From Xenorhabdus anantnagensis (lineage in GTDB: Bacteria; Pseudomonadota; Gammaproteobacteria; Enterobacterales; Enterobacteriaceae): a stretch of DNA of 64,000 bases. The stretch lies in NCBI RefSeq assembly GCF_028598555.1, contig NZ_JAQRFN010000006.1:1-64000 (forward strand), written 5' to 3'. The notes beneath the pieces are model-generated. The model did not search any database. It worked only from the letters and a program-made list of their open reading frames with translations, and was not told the origin of the DNA. The translations under genes were made by a program, and so were the position numbers. Shown piece after piece: positions 24,016 to 35,192 of the stretch. Positions within the stretch are counted from its first letter, which is position 1; every line of letters starts with the position of its first letter.

Positions 24016-25146
24016 TCAGAGTTCAAAACCGCTGAGATCCTCAGTATTGACTTCCGAATCAATCTGACCAACCAAGTAAGAGCTGACTTCGACTTCCTGT
24101 GGAGCCACTTGAACATTATCAGAAACCAGCCACGCATTAATCCATGGGATCGGATTGGAGCGAGTTTCAAACGGTAGCTTCAAGCCAACTGCCTGCATAC
24201 GAATATTGGTGATATATTCGACATACTGGCACAGAATATCTTTGTTCAGGCCAATCATGGAACCATCTTTAAATAAATAATCAGCCCACTCTTTTTCCTG
24301 TTCTGCTGCCTGAACGAACAGGTCATAGCACTTTTGTTCACACTCTTTGGCGATTTCCGCCATTTCAGGATCATCCTGACCAGAGCGCAACAGGTTTAAC
24401 ATGTGCTGTGTTCCCGTTAAGTGTAGTGCTTCATCACGGGCAATCAGTTTGATGATTTTGGCGTTACCTTCCATTAATTCACGTTCAGCAAAAGCAAATG
24501 AGCACGCAAAACTGACATAGAAGCGGATAGCCTCCAAAGCGTTAACGCTCATCAAACACAAGTAAAGTTGCTTTTTCAATTCACGCAAACTAACAGTGAT
24601 AGTTTTGCCCGCAACATCAAATGTTCCTTCACCCAACTGATGATAATAGTTGGTCATTTCGATCAGATCATCGTAATACGCGGAAATGTCTTTTGCGCGT
24701 TTTAGAATCTGTTCGTTTTCCACAATATCATCAAATACGATAGAAGGATCGTTAACGATATTACGGATAATGTGCGTGTAAGAACGCGAGTGAATCGTTT
24801 CTGAAAACGACCACGTTTCAATCCATGTTTCTAATTCAGGAATGGAAATCAATGGCAGAAAAGCCACATTCGGGCTACGGCCCTGAATGGAATCCAACAG
24901 CGTCTGGTATTTCAGGTTACTGATGAAAATGTGCTTTTCATGATCCGGCAGCGCGTTATAGTCAATGCGATCTCGGGAAACATCCACTTCTTCTGGACGC
25001 CAGAAGAAGGAGAGTTGTTTTTCGATCAACTTCTCAAAAATAGGATATTTTTGCTGATCAAAACGCGCCACATTAACAGACTGACCGAAAAACATCGGTT
25101 CTTGTAGCTGATTATTTTTTACTTGCGAAAAAGTAGTATAGGACAT
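24016..25146 (-). CDS. nrdB: Ribonucleoside-diphosphate reductase 1, beta subunit
   Basis: 376 residues, full length. Iron ligands and the radical tyrosine lie in the usual blocks: [30 protein letters not shown] (Glu, His), and [14 protein letters not shown] (Glu, His). The C-terminal tail ([12 protein letters not shown]) is the peptide that docks on NrdA. It holds the tyrosyl radical for class Ia reduction of NDPs to dNDPs. It lies 12 bases after nrdA. Confidence 0.97.
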   Translation of the reverse strand: MSYTTFSQVKNNQLQEPMFFGQSVNVARFDQQKYPIFEKLIEKQLSFFWRPEEVDVSRDRIDYNALPDHEKHIFISNLKYQTLLDSIQGRSPNVAFLPLISIPELETWIETWSFSETIHSRSYTHIIRNIVNDPSIVFDDIVENEQILKRAKDISAYYDDLIEMTNYYHQLGEGTFDVAGKTITVSLRELKKQLYLCLMSVNALEAIRFYVSFACSFAFAERELMEGNAKIIKLIARDEALHLTGTQHMLNLLRSGQDDPEMAEIAKECEQKCYDLFVQAAEQEKEWADYLFKDGSMIGLNKDILCQYVEYITNIRMQAVGLKLPFETRSNPIPWINAWLVSDNVQVAPQEVEVSSYLVGQIDSEVNTEDLSGFEL

Positions 25147-25158
25147 AGCTTCCTCAAA

Positions 25159-27450
25159 TTAAATCTTACACGCGCCGCCTTCACAATCGGAATCCGCTGA
25201 CTCAACAACTTCTTCCAGATCACCCTGAACATCTTCTGCTCCATCACGGGTATTGTGGTAATACAATGTTTTCACACCATATTTGTAAGCGAGCAGTAAA
25301 TCTTTCAGCAATTGGTTCATCGGAACCTTGCCATTAGGGAAACGTGCCGGATCATAGTTAGTATTGGCAGAAATCGACTGATCGATGAATTTTTGCATGA
25401 TCCCTACCAACTGTAGGTAGCCGTCGTTGCTCGGCATTTGCCACAGCAACTCGTAAGCCCCTTTCAGTAGGTCATAATCTGGTACGACTTGACGCAGAAT
25501 ACCGTCTTTGGATGCTTTTACACTGATATAACCACGTGGTGGTTCAATGCCGTTGGTCGCATTAGAGATCTGCGAAGAGGTCTCTGACGGCATCAAGGCA
25601 GACAATGTTGAGTTACGCAGGCCGTATTGTTGAATGTCACGGCGCAGAGCTTCCCAATCCATGTGCAAAGGCTCGTTGGTCAGGCTATCCAGTGTCTTTT
25701 TGTAAGTATCAATCGGCAAAATACCTTGTGCATAAGTGGTTTCACCAAACCACGGACAAGCACCCTTCTCTTTCGCCAGTTCATTTGAGGCTTTCAGCAA
25801 ATAGTACTGAATAGTTTCAAATGTTTTATGAGTCAGGTTATTCGCACTGCCATCAGAATAACGTACGCCATGTTTTGCCAGATAGTAAGCGAAGTTAATT
25901 ACACCAATACCCAGAGTCCGACGCCCCATAGAACCTTGTTTTGCGGCGACAATTGGATAATCTTGGTAATCCAGCAAGGAATCCAGAGCACGGACAGCCA
26001 ACTCCGACAACTCTTCCAACTCAGTCAGATTTTCGATGGCTCCCAAATTGAAGGCAGACAGCGTACACAGTGCAATTTCGCCCGCCTGATCGTTTATATC
26101 GCTCAATGGCTTAGTTGGCAGTGCAATCTCCAGACACAAATTCGATTGACGAACAGGCGCAATAGCCGGGTCAAACGGACTGTGAGTATTACAATGGTCA
26201 ACGTTCTGAATATAAATACGGCCTGTTGAAGCACGTTCTTGCATCATCAATGAGAACAGTTCAACGGCTTTAATGCGCTCTTTACGGATATTGCTGTCAT
26301 TTTCATACTGAGTATACAGGCGCTCAAATTCCTCCTGATCTGCAAAGAATGCATCATACAATCCCGGAACATCAGACGGGCTGAACAGAGAAATATCGCC
26401 CCCTTTAATCAGGCGCTCATACATCAGTTTGTTAATTTGTACACCGTAGTCCATGTGACGAACGCGGTTGCCTTCAACACCACGGTTGTTTTTCAGTACC
26501 AACAGGCTTTCTACTTCCAGATGCCAAAGCGGATAGAACAACGTTGCCGCACCACCACGAACGCCACCTTGAGAACAAGATTTCACCGCAGTCTGGAAAT
26601 GTTTGTAGAATGGGATACAACCGGTATGGAAAGCTTCACCACCACGGATTGGGCTGCCCAATGCACGGATGCGACCCGCGTTTACGCCAATGCCGGCACG
26701 CTGGGAAACATATTTAACAATTGCGCTGGATGTCGCATTGATTGAATCCAGGCTATCACCACACTCAATCAGAACACAGGAACTGAATTGACGAGTTGGT
26801 GTACGAACCCCCGCCATGATTGGCGTTGGCAGTGAAATTTTAAAGGTGGAAACCGCATCGTAGAAACGACGGATATAGCCCAAACGCGTTTCTTTTGGAT
26901 AAGTGGAAAACAAGCACGCAGCAACCAGAATGTAAAGGAACTGAGCACTTTCATAAATCTCACCAGTTACACGATTTTGTACTAAATATTTCCCTTCCAG
27001 CTGCTTGACCGCTGCATAAGAGAAATTCATATCACGCAAATGATCAATAAAACTATTCATTTGCTCGAATTCTTCTTGGGAATAGTCTTCCAGCAAATGT
27101 TTGTCGTATTTACCCAAATTAACCATGTTTACGACATGATCATACAGCGCAGGTGGCTCAAACTGACCGTAGGCTTTTTTACGCAGGTGGAAGATCGCCA
27201 GACGTGCTGCCAGATACTGATAATCAGGAGCATCACCGGAGATCAGGTCAGCCGACGCTTTGATCATGGTTTCATGGATATCAGATGTTTTGATACCATC
27301 GTAAAATTGAATCTGGGAACGCAGTTCTACTTGTGATACTGAGACATTTTTCAGACCTTCGGCAGCCCAGGCAACAACCCGGTGAATTTTATCAAGATCA
27401 ATTTGTTCTTTATGTCCATCACGTTTGGTAACTAGCAGACTCTGGTTCAT
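25159..27450 (-). CDS. nrdA: Ribonucleoside-diphosphate reductase 1, alpha subunit
   Basis: 763 residues from MNQSLLVTKRDGHKEQIDLD, including the N-terminal ATP-cone. Active-site elements: SSCVLIECGDSLDSI (redox Cys), QSNLCLEIALPTKP (Asn, thiyl Cys, Glu), and the C-terminal shuttle pair in CEGGACKI. All catalytic residues are present. Forms the alpha2beta2 enzyme with NrdB and depends on the downstream ferredoxin. ATG 27450 is preferred over an upstream in-frame start because AAGGTG precedes it and family proteins begin there. Confidence 0.97.
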   Translation of the reverse strand: MNQSLLVTKRDGHKEQIDLDKIHRVVAWAAEGLKNVSVSQVELRSQIQFYDGIKTSDIHETMIKASADLISGDAPDYQYLAARLAIFHLRKKAYGQFEPPALYDHVVNMVNLGKYDKHLLEDYSQEEFEQMNSFIDHLRDMNFSYAAVKQLEGKYLVQNRVTGEIYESAQFLYILVAACLFSTYPKETRLGYIRRFYDAVSTFKISLPTPIMAGVRTPTRQFSSCVLIECGDSLDSINATSSAIVKYVSQRAGIGVNAGRIRALGSPIRGGEAFHTGCIPFYKHFQTAVKSCSQGGVRGGAATLFYPLWHLEVESLLVLKNNRGVEGNRVRHMDYGVQINKLMYERLIKGGDISLFSPSDVPGLYDAFFADQEEFERLYTQYENDSNIRKERIKAVELFSLMMQERASTGRIYIQNVDHCNTHSPFDPAIAPVRQSNLCLEIALPTKPLSDINDQAGEIALCTLSAFNLGAIENLTELEELSELAVRALDSLLDYQDYPIVAAKQGSMGRRTLGIGVINFAYYLAKHGVRYSDGSANNLTHKTFETIQYYLLKASNELAKEKGACPWFGETTYAQGILPIDTYKKTLDSLTNEPLHMDWEALRRDIQQYGLRNSTLSALMPSETSSQISNATNGIEPPRGYISVKASKDGILRQVVPDYDLLKGAYELLWQMPSNDGYLQLVGIMQKFIDQSISANTNYDPARFPNGKVPMNQLLKDLLLAYKYGVKTLYYHNTRDGAEDVQGDLEEVVESADSDCEGGACKI

Positions 27451-27619
27451 GGGAAAATACACCTTCTCTCTTTTCGTATCTTGCCTATATCGCTTTCCTT
27501 GACCTCTTGACAGCACGATGCACCCAGAATGGCAGAGAGCCAGTCAGGGGTTAGCTACAATCCACTACTATTTCGCTACTGTTTTCGCTATTACTGTTGC
27601 TACTACAAGGTGACAAGAA

Positions 27620-27635
27620 ACACAATATATAGGGG
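27620..27635 (-). promoter_or_regulatory. Candidate NrdR box
   Basis: ACACAATATATAGGGG matches the left half and core of the NrdR consensus (ACACWATATATWGTGT) 170 bases upstream of nrdA. I did not find a convincing second box at the usual spacing of about 31 bases. Confidence 0.4.
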
Positions 27636-27705
27636 GTGATTAAAACGGTAATAACAAGATAATGTTAAATTCGAGTTTTATCAAGTGTACAAGATCGAGA
27701 AGTTT

Positions 27706-27714
27706 TGTGGATAA
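27706..27714 (-). promoter_or_regulatory. DnaA box upstream of nrdA
   Basis: TGTGGATAA is a perfect DnaA box (TTATCCACA on the other strand) about 255 bases upstream of the nrdA start. DnaA sites near nrdAB link dNTP supply to replication initiation in E. coli. Confidence 0.55.
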
Positions 27715-27856
27715 CTTGAGGATTAATTTTGGCAAAAAGCCGATAACCTGCGTAGTTACTTGATGTTACTTTCATAAGGCTATCGGCATAACGGGGAAAA
27801 TAAAATCTTAAAAAAAATATCTAATTGCCGCTTTATTAATCCCTTAGCGATCTTAG

Positions 27857-28591
27857 TCAGGCAGATTGAGTGTGCAGCATATAATTCACGTCTACATTGT
27901 GCCCAAGTCGAAATTTGTCTGTTAACGGATTGTAATGTAATCCAATGATATGTTGCTCTTTCAGACTAGTCTTATCAATCCAGCTAATCAGTTCAGAAGG
28001 ACGAATGAATTTTTTCGCATCATGTGTGCCTTTTGGCACCATATTCAATATATATTCAGCACCAACAACAGCCATCAACCACGCTTTCCGGTTTCGGTTA
28101 ATCGTTGAAAAGAATACGTGACCACCGGGTTTTACTAATTTGGAACAGGCACGAACCACGGACTCAGGATCTGGCACATGTTCGAGCATTTCCAAGCAGG
28201 TCACGACATCATAAGCATTCTGGTGCTGCTCAGCATGGCTTTCTACCGTTTCCTGGACATAAGAAACGGAAACGCCGGATTCCAACGCATGCAAACGGGC
28301 AACTTGCAGGGGCTCAAAACCCATATCCAACCCTGTCACTTCCGCTCCTTCGCGTGCCATGCTTTCTGACAGGATGCCGCCGCCACATCCGACATCCAGC
28401 ACTTTCTTACCAAAAAGGCCGTCAGCATGTTGCAAAATGTAGCTCAAACGCAGTGGGTTGATACGGTGCAACGGCTTGAATTCACCTTCCAGATCCCACC
28501 AACGAGAAGCAACGGCTTCAAATTTTTCGATTTCCTGCTGATCCACATTAGCATGGGACTGAGAGTGTGAATCGGGAGTTTTGACGTTCAT
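27857..28591 (-). CDS. ubiG: Ubiquinone biosynthesis O-methyltransferase
   Basis: 244 residues from [23 protein letters not shown]-binding motif I is [18 protein letters not shown], followed by [24 protein letters not shown] and [13 protein letters not shown]. It performs both O-methylations in ubiquinone synthesis. The neighbourhood nrdA - ubiG - gyrA is conserved in Enterobacterales. The open frame continues 20 codons upstream through a 15-bp repeat (see 28617-28661); the ATG at 28591 with AGGAG upstream gives the normal family start. Confidence 0.95.
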   Translation of the reverse strand: MNVKTPDSHSQSHANVDQQEIEKFEAVASRWWDLEGEFKPLHRINPLRLSYILQHADGLFGKKVLDVGCGGGILSESMAREGAEVTGLDMGFEPLQVARLHALESGVSVSYVQETVESHAEQHQNAYDVVTCLEMLEHVPDPESVVRACSKLVKPGGHVFFSTINRNRKAWLMAVVGAEYILNMVPKGTHDAKKFIRPSELISWIDKTSLKEQHIIGLHYNPLTDKFRLGHNVDVNYMLHTQSA

Positions 28592-28616
28592 CAGCAATAT
28601 CGCTCCTAGGAACTGC

Positions 28617-28661
28617 TTCACAGAAAACTGGTGCACAGAAAACTGATTCACAGAAAATGTA
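28617..28661. repeat. Three tandem 15-bp repeats in the ubiG leader
   Basis: TTCACAGAAAACTGG and two variants lie at 28617-28631, 28632-28646 and 28647-28661. The frame upstream of ubiG reads through them as [10 protein letters not shown]. They sit between ubiG and its probable promoter, so they affect the leader rather than the mature enzyme. Confidence 0.85.
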
Positions 28662-28800
28662 ACAGTATTATGGGGATGTGTGATAGAAAACTATTATACA
28701 TGCCTTAATCTTGAAATACCCGCATCAGGTTTTTATAAAACTGTCAATTTGTGGTATAATTCTAAGCCTTTGAATTCGGAGTATGAGGGACAGTGGCTCC

Positions 28801-31434
28801 ATGAGCGACATTGCCAGAGAAATCACACCGGTCAATATCGAAGAAGAGCTGAAAAGCTCGTATCTGGATTATGCGATGTCCGTTATTGTTGGACGCGCAC
28901 TGCCAGATGTTCGGGATGGACTGAAGCCAGTACACCGCCGCGTACTTTTCGCGATGAATGTATTGGGAAATGATTGGAATAAACCTTATAAGAAATCTGC
29001 CCGCGTTGTTGGGGATGTTATCGGTAAATACCATCCACATGGTGACAGCGCTGTTTATGACACGATTGTTCGTCTGGCACAACCATTCTCCATGCGCTAC
29101 ATGCTGGTTGACGGTCAGGGGAACTTTGGGTCAGTAGATGGCGATTCTGCGGCAGCGATGCGTTACACCGAAGTGCGCATGGCAAAAATTGCCCATGAAT
29201 TGCTGGCAGATTTAGAAAAAGAAACTGTCGACTTTGTGCCTAACTATGATGGCACAGAGCAAATCCCCGAGGTAATGCCAACCCGTATTCCCAATTTGCT
29301 GGTGAATGGTTCATCAGGGATTGCGGTCGGTATGGCAACCAATATTCCACCTCATAACTTATCTGAGGTGATCGACGGCTGTCTGGCTTATATTGATGAT
29401 GAAAGCATCAGTATTGAAGGCCTGATGGAATATATCCCGGGTCCAGACTTCCCTACGGCTGCTATTATCAACGGGCGTCGCGGCATCCAGGAAGCCTACC
29501 GTACAGGTCGCGGTAAAATCTATATCCGCGCCCGCGCAGAAATTGAAACTGATGAGAAAAATGGCCGCGAAACCATTATCGTCAATGAAATCCCTTATCA
29601 GGTCAATAAAGCCCGACTGATCGAAAAAATGGCTGAGCTGGTAAAAGAGAAGCGTATTGAGGGAATCAGTGCACTGCGTGACGAATCCGATAAAGATGGA
29701 ATGCGCATCGTTATCGAAGTAAAACGTGATGCGGTTGGTGAAGTTGTCCTGAATAATCTGTATTCACTGACTCAATTGCAGGTTTCATTTGGTATCAACA
29801 TGGTTGCCCTGCATCAAGGACAGCCTAAGTTACTCAACCTGAAAGATATCCTTTCCGCGTTTGTTTGCCATCGCCGTGAAGTAGTCACGCGCCGGACTAT
29901 TTTTGAACTGCGTAAAGCTCGCGAACGTGCCCATATCCTTGAAGCACTGGCCATTGCTCTGGCAAACATCGATCCTGTTATCGAATTGATCCGGCGCGCT
30001 TCTACTCCTGCTGAAGCGAAAGCCAGCTTGATTTCTCAAGCGTGGGAGTTAGGCAATGTTGCCGCTATGCTGGAACAAGCTGGTGACGATGCTGCCCGTC
30101 CTGAATGGCTGGAACCACAGTACGGTATCCATGACGGTAAATATTATCTGACCGAACAGCAAGCACAGGCCATTTTGGATCTGCGTCTGCAAAAACTGAC
30201 TGGGCTTGAGCATGAAAAACTGCTTGATGAGTATCGTGAACTGCTGAAAGCTATTGCTGAACTCCTGTTCATTTTGGAAAACCCAGAACGCTTGATGGAA
30301 GTCATTCGTGAAGAACTGCTGGTTATCAAAGAGCAGTATAACGATGCCCGTCGGACTGAACTGACTGAGAATTCAGCAGATATCAACATTGAAGACCTGA
30401 TTACTCAGGAAGATGTTGTGGTCACACTATCCCATCAGGGATACGTCAAATACCAGCCACTGTCTGATTACGAAGCACAGCGTCGTGGCGGCAAGGGCAA
30501 ATCAGCTGCACGTACCAAAGAAGAAGATTTCATTGAGCGTTTGCTGGTAGCCAATACCCACGACACCATTCTCTGCTTCTCAAATAAAGGCAAGATGTAC
30601 TGGATGAAGGTATATCAGTTGCCGGAAGCGAGCCGTGGTGCCCGCGGTCGTCCAATTGTCAACCTTCTGCCATTGGATCAGAACGAACGTATTACAGCCA
30701 TTTTACCAGTGCGTGAATATGAAGATGGGTTGAATATCTTCATGGCAACAGCAAGTGGTATTGTGAAGAAGACCAAACTCAGCGAATTCAGCCGTCCACG
30801 CAGTGCCGGCATCATTGCAGTGAACCTGAATGAAGGAGATGAGCTAATCGGTGTTGACCTGACAGATGGCAGCAACGAAGTCATGCTGTTCTCTGCACAG
30901 GGTAAAGTCGTTCGTTTCCTTGAAGAAGAGGAAGAAACGCTGGAAGACGGTACTATCCGCGTAAAAGGTGTACGTGCAATGGGACGCACCGCAACTGGAG
31001 TTCGTGGTATCAAACTCAGTCAAGGTGATAAAGTTGTTTCGCTGATCATTCCTCGTGGGGAAGGAGAAATTCTGACCGTTACCGAAAATGGTTATGGCAA
31101 ACGTACGGCCGAAAGCGAATACCCGACAAAATCCCGAGCAACCCAAGGCGTTATTTCAATTAAAGTCAGCGAACGTAACGGCAATGTGATCGGTGCAATT
31201 CAAGTAGAGACAACTGATCAAATCATGATGATTACTGATGCAGGTACATTAGTGAGAACCCGTGTGTCTGAAGTCAGTGTTGTTGGTCGTAATACACAAG
31301 GTGTCACGCTGATCCGTACCGCAGAAGACGAAAAAGTTGTTGGCCTACAACGTGTAGCTGAGCCTGATGACGAAGATGAGGATGGTAATACAGCAATTTC
31401 TTCTGATGAAGAACATAATGATTCAGTAAATTAA
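28801..31434 (+). CDS. gyrA: DNA gyrase subunit A
   Basis: 877 residues from [20 protein letters not shown]. The catalytic Tyr is in [11 protein letters not shown]. The quinolone-resistance region reads [15 protein letters not shown], with Ser83 and Asp87 as in susceptible strains. The GyrA box [11 protein letters not shown] starts the C-terminal pinwheel. An acidic insertion ([17 protein letters not shown]) is present in the pinwheel near residue 706-722, where E. coli has only a few residues. GyrA cuts and religates DNA in the supercoiling heterotetramer. Confidence 0.98.
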   Translation: MSDIAREITPVNIEEELKSSYLDYAMSVIVGRALPDVRDGLKPVHRRVLFAMNVLGNDWNKPYKKSARVVGDVIGKYHPHGDSAVYDTIVRLAQPFSMRYMLVDGQGNFGSVDGDSAAAMRYTEVRMAKIAHELLADLEKETVDFVPNYDGTEQIPEVMPTRIPNLLVNGSSGIAVGMATNIPPHNLSEVIDGCLAYIDDESISIEGLMEYIPGPDFPTAAIINGRRGIQEAYRTGRGKIYIRARAEIETDEKNGRETIIVNEIPYQVNKARLIEKMAELVKEKRIEGISALRDESDKDGMRIVIEVKRDAVGEVVLNNLYSLTQLQVSFGINMVALHQGQPKLLNLKDILSAFVCHRREVVTRRTIFELRKARERAHILEALAIALANIDPVIELIRRASTPAEAKASLISQAWELGNVAAMLEQAGDDAARPEWLEPQYGIHDGKYYLTEQQAQAILDLRLQKLTGLEHEKLLDEYRELLKAIAELLFILENPERLMEVIREELLVIKEQYNDARRTELTENSADINIEDLITQEDVVVTLSHQGYVKYQPLSDYEAQRRGGKGKSAARTKEEDFIERLLVANTHDTILCFSNKGKMYWMKVYQLPEASRGARGRPIVNLLPLDQNERITAILPVREYEDGLNIFMATASGIVKKTKLSEFSRPRSAGIIAVNLNEGDELIGVDLTDGSNEVMLFSAQGKVVRFLEEEEETLEDGTIRVKGVRAMGRTATGVRGIKLSQGDKVVSLIIPRGEGEILTVTENGYGKRTAESEYPTKSRATQGVISIKVSERNGNVIGAIQVETTDQIMMITDAGTLVRTRVSEVSVVGRNTQGVTLIRTAEDEKVVGLQRVAEPDDEDEDGNTAISSDEEHNDSVN

Positions 31435-31486
31435 GTGTAATTCACTTATTTTATTATGATTCAGCTGCATAGCTGTCAGCAATAGA

Positions 31487-31511
31487 GCAGGCACTTAGTG
31501 TCTGCTTTTTT
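31487..31511 (+). terminator. Terminator after gyrA
   Basis: GCAGGCAC and GTGTCTGC form an eight-base stem (one G-U) around TTA, followed by six T. Confidence 0.85.
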
Positions 31512-31623
31512 GCATAATTTTTTAGCGAGAACCAGTAATAACTAAATGCTACTTTGTATTCCCTGCTACACTAGTATATGCTGTAATCAGTATTATTAAT
31601 CATGTTTTCCATCAGGCGATCTC

Positions 31624-34473
31624 TTGAGATATCTATCCTCTTTCCGAACGTCATTAAAGATATCCCGCTACCTTTTTCGGGTGCTTGGATTTATGTTATG
31701 GGCACTCGGCGCCTTATTAACTAGTTTTTATTTAGCAAATCTTTTTAATGGGGTTAAATCAGATATTCGCCAAGATTATAATAGTAACTATGACACAACG
31801 TTTTCTTATATGCGACATATCACCAGTGTCCTGCGTGATATTCAATTTATGACTGAAAAATTTTTATCACGAGAAGATGCAAAAGATCTAACTGTTACAC
31901 CAACGCCTCATAAACCTATTACCTCATACATTCCCCTAAATACAAATTCCAATTGTCATCTTTTACGTGAAAGCACACATAGTTATTTAATCCCAGTGAG
32001 TAAACAACTTTTATTTTGGAAAGATACTCTTGCTGGTATGCGAGGAATAAGTCAGATTTTTTTCGTTGAAACCTCAAGCTATTGCATGGTGCATCTATAC
32101 TCTAACAACAATATGATGGAGCCAGATAAGCTAAAAAAGATAATCTATGAAAACACCCGTAAGCTACAAAATATGAAAGAACAGGCAAAAGAACAAACTA
32201 TCTTTTGGATTTTGCCCAATGCAAGAATAGATAATGGTACTATTTATGTTATTACTCCTGTTTATCTTAATGGGAAAATGATTGGTATAGTAGGTCTCGA
32301 AAAAACTATCATGCTAGAAAACTTTTTATTCAAAAGGGAGCGGCCTATCCATACCGCGCTACTAAATGAATCAAATCAGCTTTTATTAGAATATCCAGCA
32401 AAAAATAGTAGAAAGTTCCCATTCGAGAATATGAAATCACCTTATTTTGGTTACGATGAAGACTTTACCTCCTTGTTATTAATACGGCGTTTATCACCCT
32501 CAACATTATACATTGCCTATTCATTACCATTAAAAACTATTTATAATGAATTAAAAACCAATATAATGCATAGTATTGTATTAAATATTATTTCTGCGAT
32601 ATCAATCATCTTTTTGGTTTGGCTATTTGAAAGAAAAATGTTTTCGCCAGCCCAAGACAACGCAATCCGCCTTGAAGAACATGAACAATTTAACCATAAA
32701 ATTGTCGCCTCAGCCCCTGTGGGGATCAGCATCTTAAGAGTCAGTGATGGTGCTAATATTCTGAGTAATGAGTTAGCGCATAACTATACTCGGATGCTGA
32801 CGTATGAAGATCAAAAACGCATTGTCGACATCATTTGCGATAAAACAAGCAGCTATATTGATGTCGTCACCAGTAACAATAATCACCTACAAATTAGTTT
32901 CGTACACTCACGCTATCGCAATGAAGAAGTCGCAATTTGTGTACTGATAGATGTCAGTACCCGTGTAAAAATGGAAAAATCTTTACAGGAAATGGCTTCA
33001 GCAGCAGAACAAGCCAATCAGGCAAAATCGATGTTTCTTGCAACCGTTAGTCATGAGCTAAGAACACCACTATATGGAATAATTGGCAATCTGGAACTCA
33101 TGCAGTCTCATTCATTATCGTCAGATTCTGCACGATTACTGGCAACGATGAATAACTCATCATCATTGTTACTAAAAATCATCAGTGATATTCTCGATTT
33201 TTCTAAAATAGAATCTAATCAATTAAAAATTGAACCGAAAGATTTCAGTTGTAGAGAGATAATCTCTCATGTGATTTCAAACTACCTTCCCCTCACAGCA
33301 AAAAAAGGATTGGGTTTATATTGCTATATTAAACCAGAAGTTCCCGACATCATTCTCAACGATCCGGTAAGACTCCAACAAATCATCTCTAATCTACTTA
33401 ACAACGCGATCAAGTTCACAGCATCTGGCTGCGTCGTTATTGAAGTTACAACAAGACATGGCTATCTGCACATCAGCATCAAAGATACGGGTATTGGAAT
33501 TGAAGATAAATTACAACTTCAATTATTTGAACCATTTTTTCAAATTAGCGCCAATAGGGAAAACACTTCACATGGTACAGGATTAGGACTGGCTATTTGT
33601 GAAAAATTGGTTAACTTGATGGATGGTGATATTGAATTCGTTTCACAAAAATATGTTGGCAGTATCTTTTCCATTCGTATCCCTTTATATGGGACGAAAT
33701 ATCATGCCAAACCATTATTCAATCAACGGACAAAAAATAGGATTTTGTTGTACATTAGCAATGAGTTTCTGGAAAAATATTTGCAAAACTTTCTCGCACA
33801 GAATTATTTCCAAGTCTCCCTCTATAACGAAAGCAAAATAGATGGCACAGAAATATTAATTAGCGATCAGGCTAATAAACCAAACATTTCTGTATACTAC
33901 TTTATAGAAGTATCAGAAAAACATATTGGTCCACCAGAACAAATTCGAAAAAATTATTGGTTATATAACACTTATGAACTGAGTGAGTTGGATAGTATGC
34001 TGGATAATCTTTTGACAGAACATGCTTTTTTGCCAACCGTTTCTGCATTAACACCTTCTATGTCAACTAAAACCATACAAGCTGATAGTCGCCTGAATAC
34101 AGTTAAAGTATTGGTAGTTGATGACCATCCTATTAATAGAAATTTGCTGGTCGACCAATTAAATTCAATAGGGTTTAGTGCATCAATGGCTAACGATGGT
34201 ATTGATGCTATTGAATACCTGAAAAATAATCCAATAGATATTATTCTAACGGATGTCAACATGCCAAATATGGATGGATATGAACTTGCTCAATATTTGA
34301 GGAGCAGAAATTATACTAAATCAATTATCGGCATTACTGCCAATGCATTAGCAGAAGAAAAACAGCGGTGTGTTAGTGCAGGAATGAATGACTGCCTATC
34401 AAAGCCTGTATCACTGGCTATATTAAAAGAAACATTAATCAAATACAGTGATATCAAAACTCGAATATATTGA
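31624..34473 (+). CDS. rcsC: Hybrid sensor kinase of the Rcs phosphorelay
   Basis: 949 residues starting at TTG 31624 (AGGCGAT upstream), which gives MRYLSSFRTSLKISRYLFRV, matching the E. coli RcsC start. Order: transmembrane helix at ~20-40, periplasmic domain to ~313, second helix, PAS-like region, HisKA with phospho-His near residue 477 (ATVSHELRTPLYG), HATPase (GTGLGLAICEKL), and a receiver with Asp near 877 (IILTDVNMPNMDGY). It phosphorylates RcsD and through it RcsB in response to envelope stress. Convergent with rcsB. Confidence 0.96.
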   Translation: MRYLSSFRTSLKISRYLFRVLGFMLWALGALLTSFYLANLFNGVKSDIRQDYNSNYDTTFSYMRHITSVLRDIQFMTEKFLSREDAKDLTVTPTPHKPITSYIPLNTNSNCHLLRESTHSYLIPVSKQLLFWKDTLAGMRGISQIFFVETSSYCMVHLYSNNNMMEPDKLKKIIYENTRKLQNMKEQAKEQTIFWILPNARIDNGTIYVITPVYLNGKMIGIVGLEKTIMLENFLFKRERPIHTALLNESNQLLLEYPAKNSRKFPFENMKSPYFGYDEDFTSLLLIRRLSPSTLYIAYSLPLKTIYNELKTNIMHSIVLNIISAISIIFLVWLFERKMFSPAQDNAIRLEEHEQFNHKIVASAPVGISILRVSDGANILSNELAHNYTRMLTYEDQKRIVDIICDKTSSYIDVVTSNNNHLQISFVHSRYRNEEVAICVLIDVSTRVKMEKSLQEMASAAEQANQAKSMFLATVSHELRTPLYGIIGNLELMQSHSLSSDSARLLATMNNSSSLLLKIISDILDFSKIESNQLKIEPKDFSCREIISHVISNYLPLTAKKGLGLYCYIKPEVPDIILNDPVRLQQIISNLLNNAIKFTASGCVVIEVTTRHGYLHISIKDTGIGIEDKLQLQLFEPFFQISANRENTSHGTGLGLAICEKLVNLMDGDIEFVSQKYVGSIFSIRIPLYGTKYHAKPLFNQRTKNRILLYISNEFLEKYLQNFLAQNYFQVSLYNESKIDGTEILISDQANKPNISVYYFIEVSEKHIGPPEQIRKNYWLYNTYELSELDSMLDNLLTEHAFLPTVSALTPSMSTKTIQADSRLNTVKVLVVDDHPINRNLLVDQLNSIGFSASMANDGIDAIEYLKNNPIDIILTDVNMPNMDGYELAQYLRSRNYTKSIIGITANALAEEKQRCVSAGMNDCLSKPVSLAILKETLIKYSDIKTRIY

Positions 34474-34483
34474 TTAATTCAAT

Positions 34484-34521
34484 AATGCAAAATCGATAAC
34501 CACTGTTACCGATTCTGCATT
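34484..34521. terminator. Bidirectional terminator between rcsC and rcsB
   Basis: AATGCA, AATCG and TAAC on the left pair with GTTA, CGATT and TGCATT on the right around CACT, with small bulges. It lies between the convergent stops of rcsC and rcsB. Confidence 0.65.
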
Positions 34522-34540
34522 AAAAAATATAACACATTGA

Positions 34541-35191
34541 TTAGTTACCAATATCTTTGTCGATGGTGACAGAAGATAAATAGTTAAGCAATGCAATATC
34601 GTTATCAACGCCCAGTTTTAGCATGGCTGATTTCTTCTGGCTACTGATGGTCTTAATACTCCGATTAAGTTTTTTAGCAATATCAGTAACAAGAAGACCT
34701 TCTGCGAATAAACGTAGAACCTCGCTCTCTTTAGGAGATAAGCGTTTATCCCCATATCCATTGGCATTTACTTTTTCTAATAACTTAGAAACACTTTCAG
34801 GCGTAAATTGCTTACCCTTCTGCAAAGCAGAAAGGGCTTTAGGCAAATCGGTTGGTGCTCCTTGCTTTAACACTATTCCCTCAATATCAAGCTCAAGTAT
34901 AGCGCTTAAAATAGCCGGGTTATTGTTCATTGTAAGGACAATGATGGCCAATCTAGGATAATGGCGTTTAATATATTTTATCAGAGTGATGCCATCACCA
35001 TATTTATCCCCGGGCATTGTCAAATCTGTTATAAGAACATCTACTTCTATATGTGGCAAACTATTAATGAGTGTAGTTGAATTTTCAAATTCACCGACTA
35101 CATTAATCCACTCAATTTGTTCAAGTGACTTGCGGATGCCAAACAAAACGATAGGATGGTCATCGGCAATAATGACATTAAGGTTCTTCAT
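34541..35191 (-). CDS. rcsB: Response regulator of the Rcs phosphorelay
   Basis: 216 residues, full length. The receiver has Asp10/Asp11 (IIADDHPIV), phospho-acceptor Asp56 (DVLITDLTMPGDKYG) and Lys109 (GIVLKQGAP). The LuxR-type helix-turn-helix follows: LSPKESEVLRLFAEGLLVTD then IAKKLNRSIKTISSQKKSA. It controls capsule, motility, division and small RNA genes, alone or with partners such as RcsA. It follows rcsD by one base. Confidence 0.97.
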   Translation of the reverse strand: MKNLNVIIADDHPIVLFGIRKSLEQIEWINVVGEFENSTTLINSLPHIEVDVLITDLTMPGDKYGDGITLIKYIKRHYPRLAIIVLTMNNNPAILSAILELDIEGIVLKQGAPTDLPKALSALQKGKQFTPESVSKLLEKVNANGYGDKRLSPKESEVLRLFAEGLLVTDIAKKLNRSIKTISSQKKSAMLKLGVDNDIALLNYLSSVTIDKDIGN

Positions 35192-35192
35192 A

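Noticed and set aside
24015..24170. Long N-terminal extension of YfaE
   Set aside because: The extra 52 codons lie inside nrdB in another frame; the ATG at 24014 follows the nrdB stop directly and gives the normal ferredoxin length.
27736..27792. Terminator after the nrd leader (GCCGATA ... TATCGGC)
   Set aside because: The loop is over 35 bases and there is no T-run; pairing may be accidental.
28783..28800. Upstream in-frame start for gyrA
   Set aside because: Family proteins begin MSDLAREI; the ATG at 28801 fits exactly.
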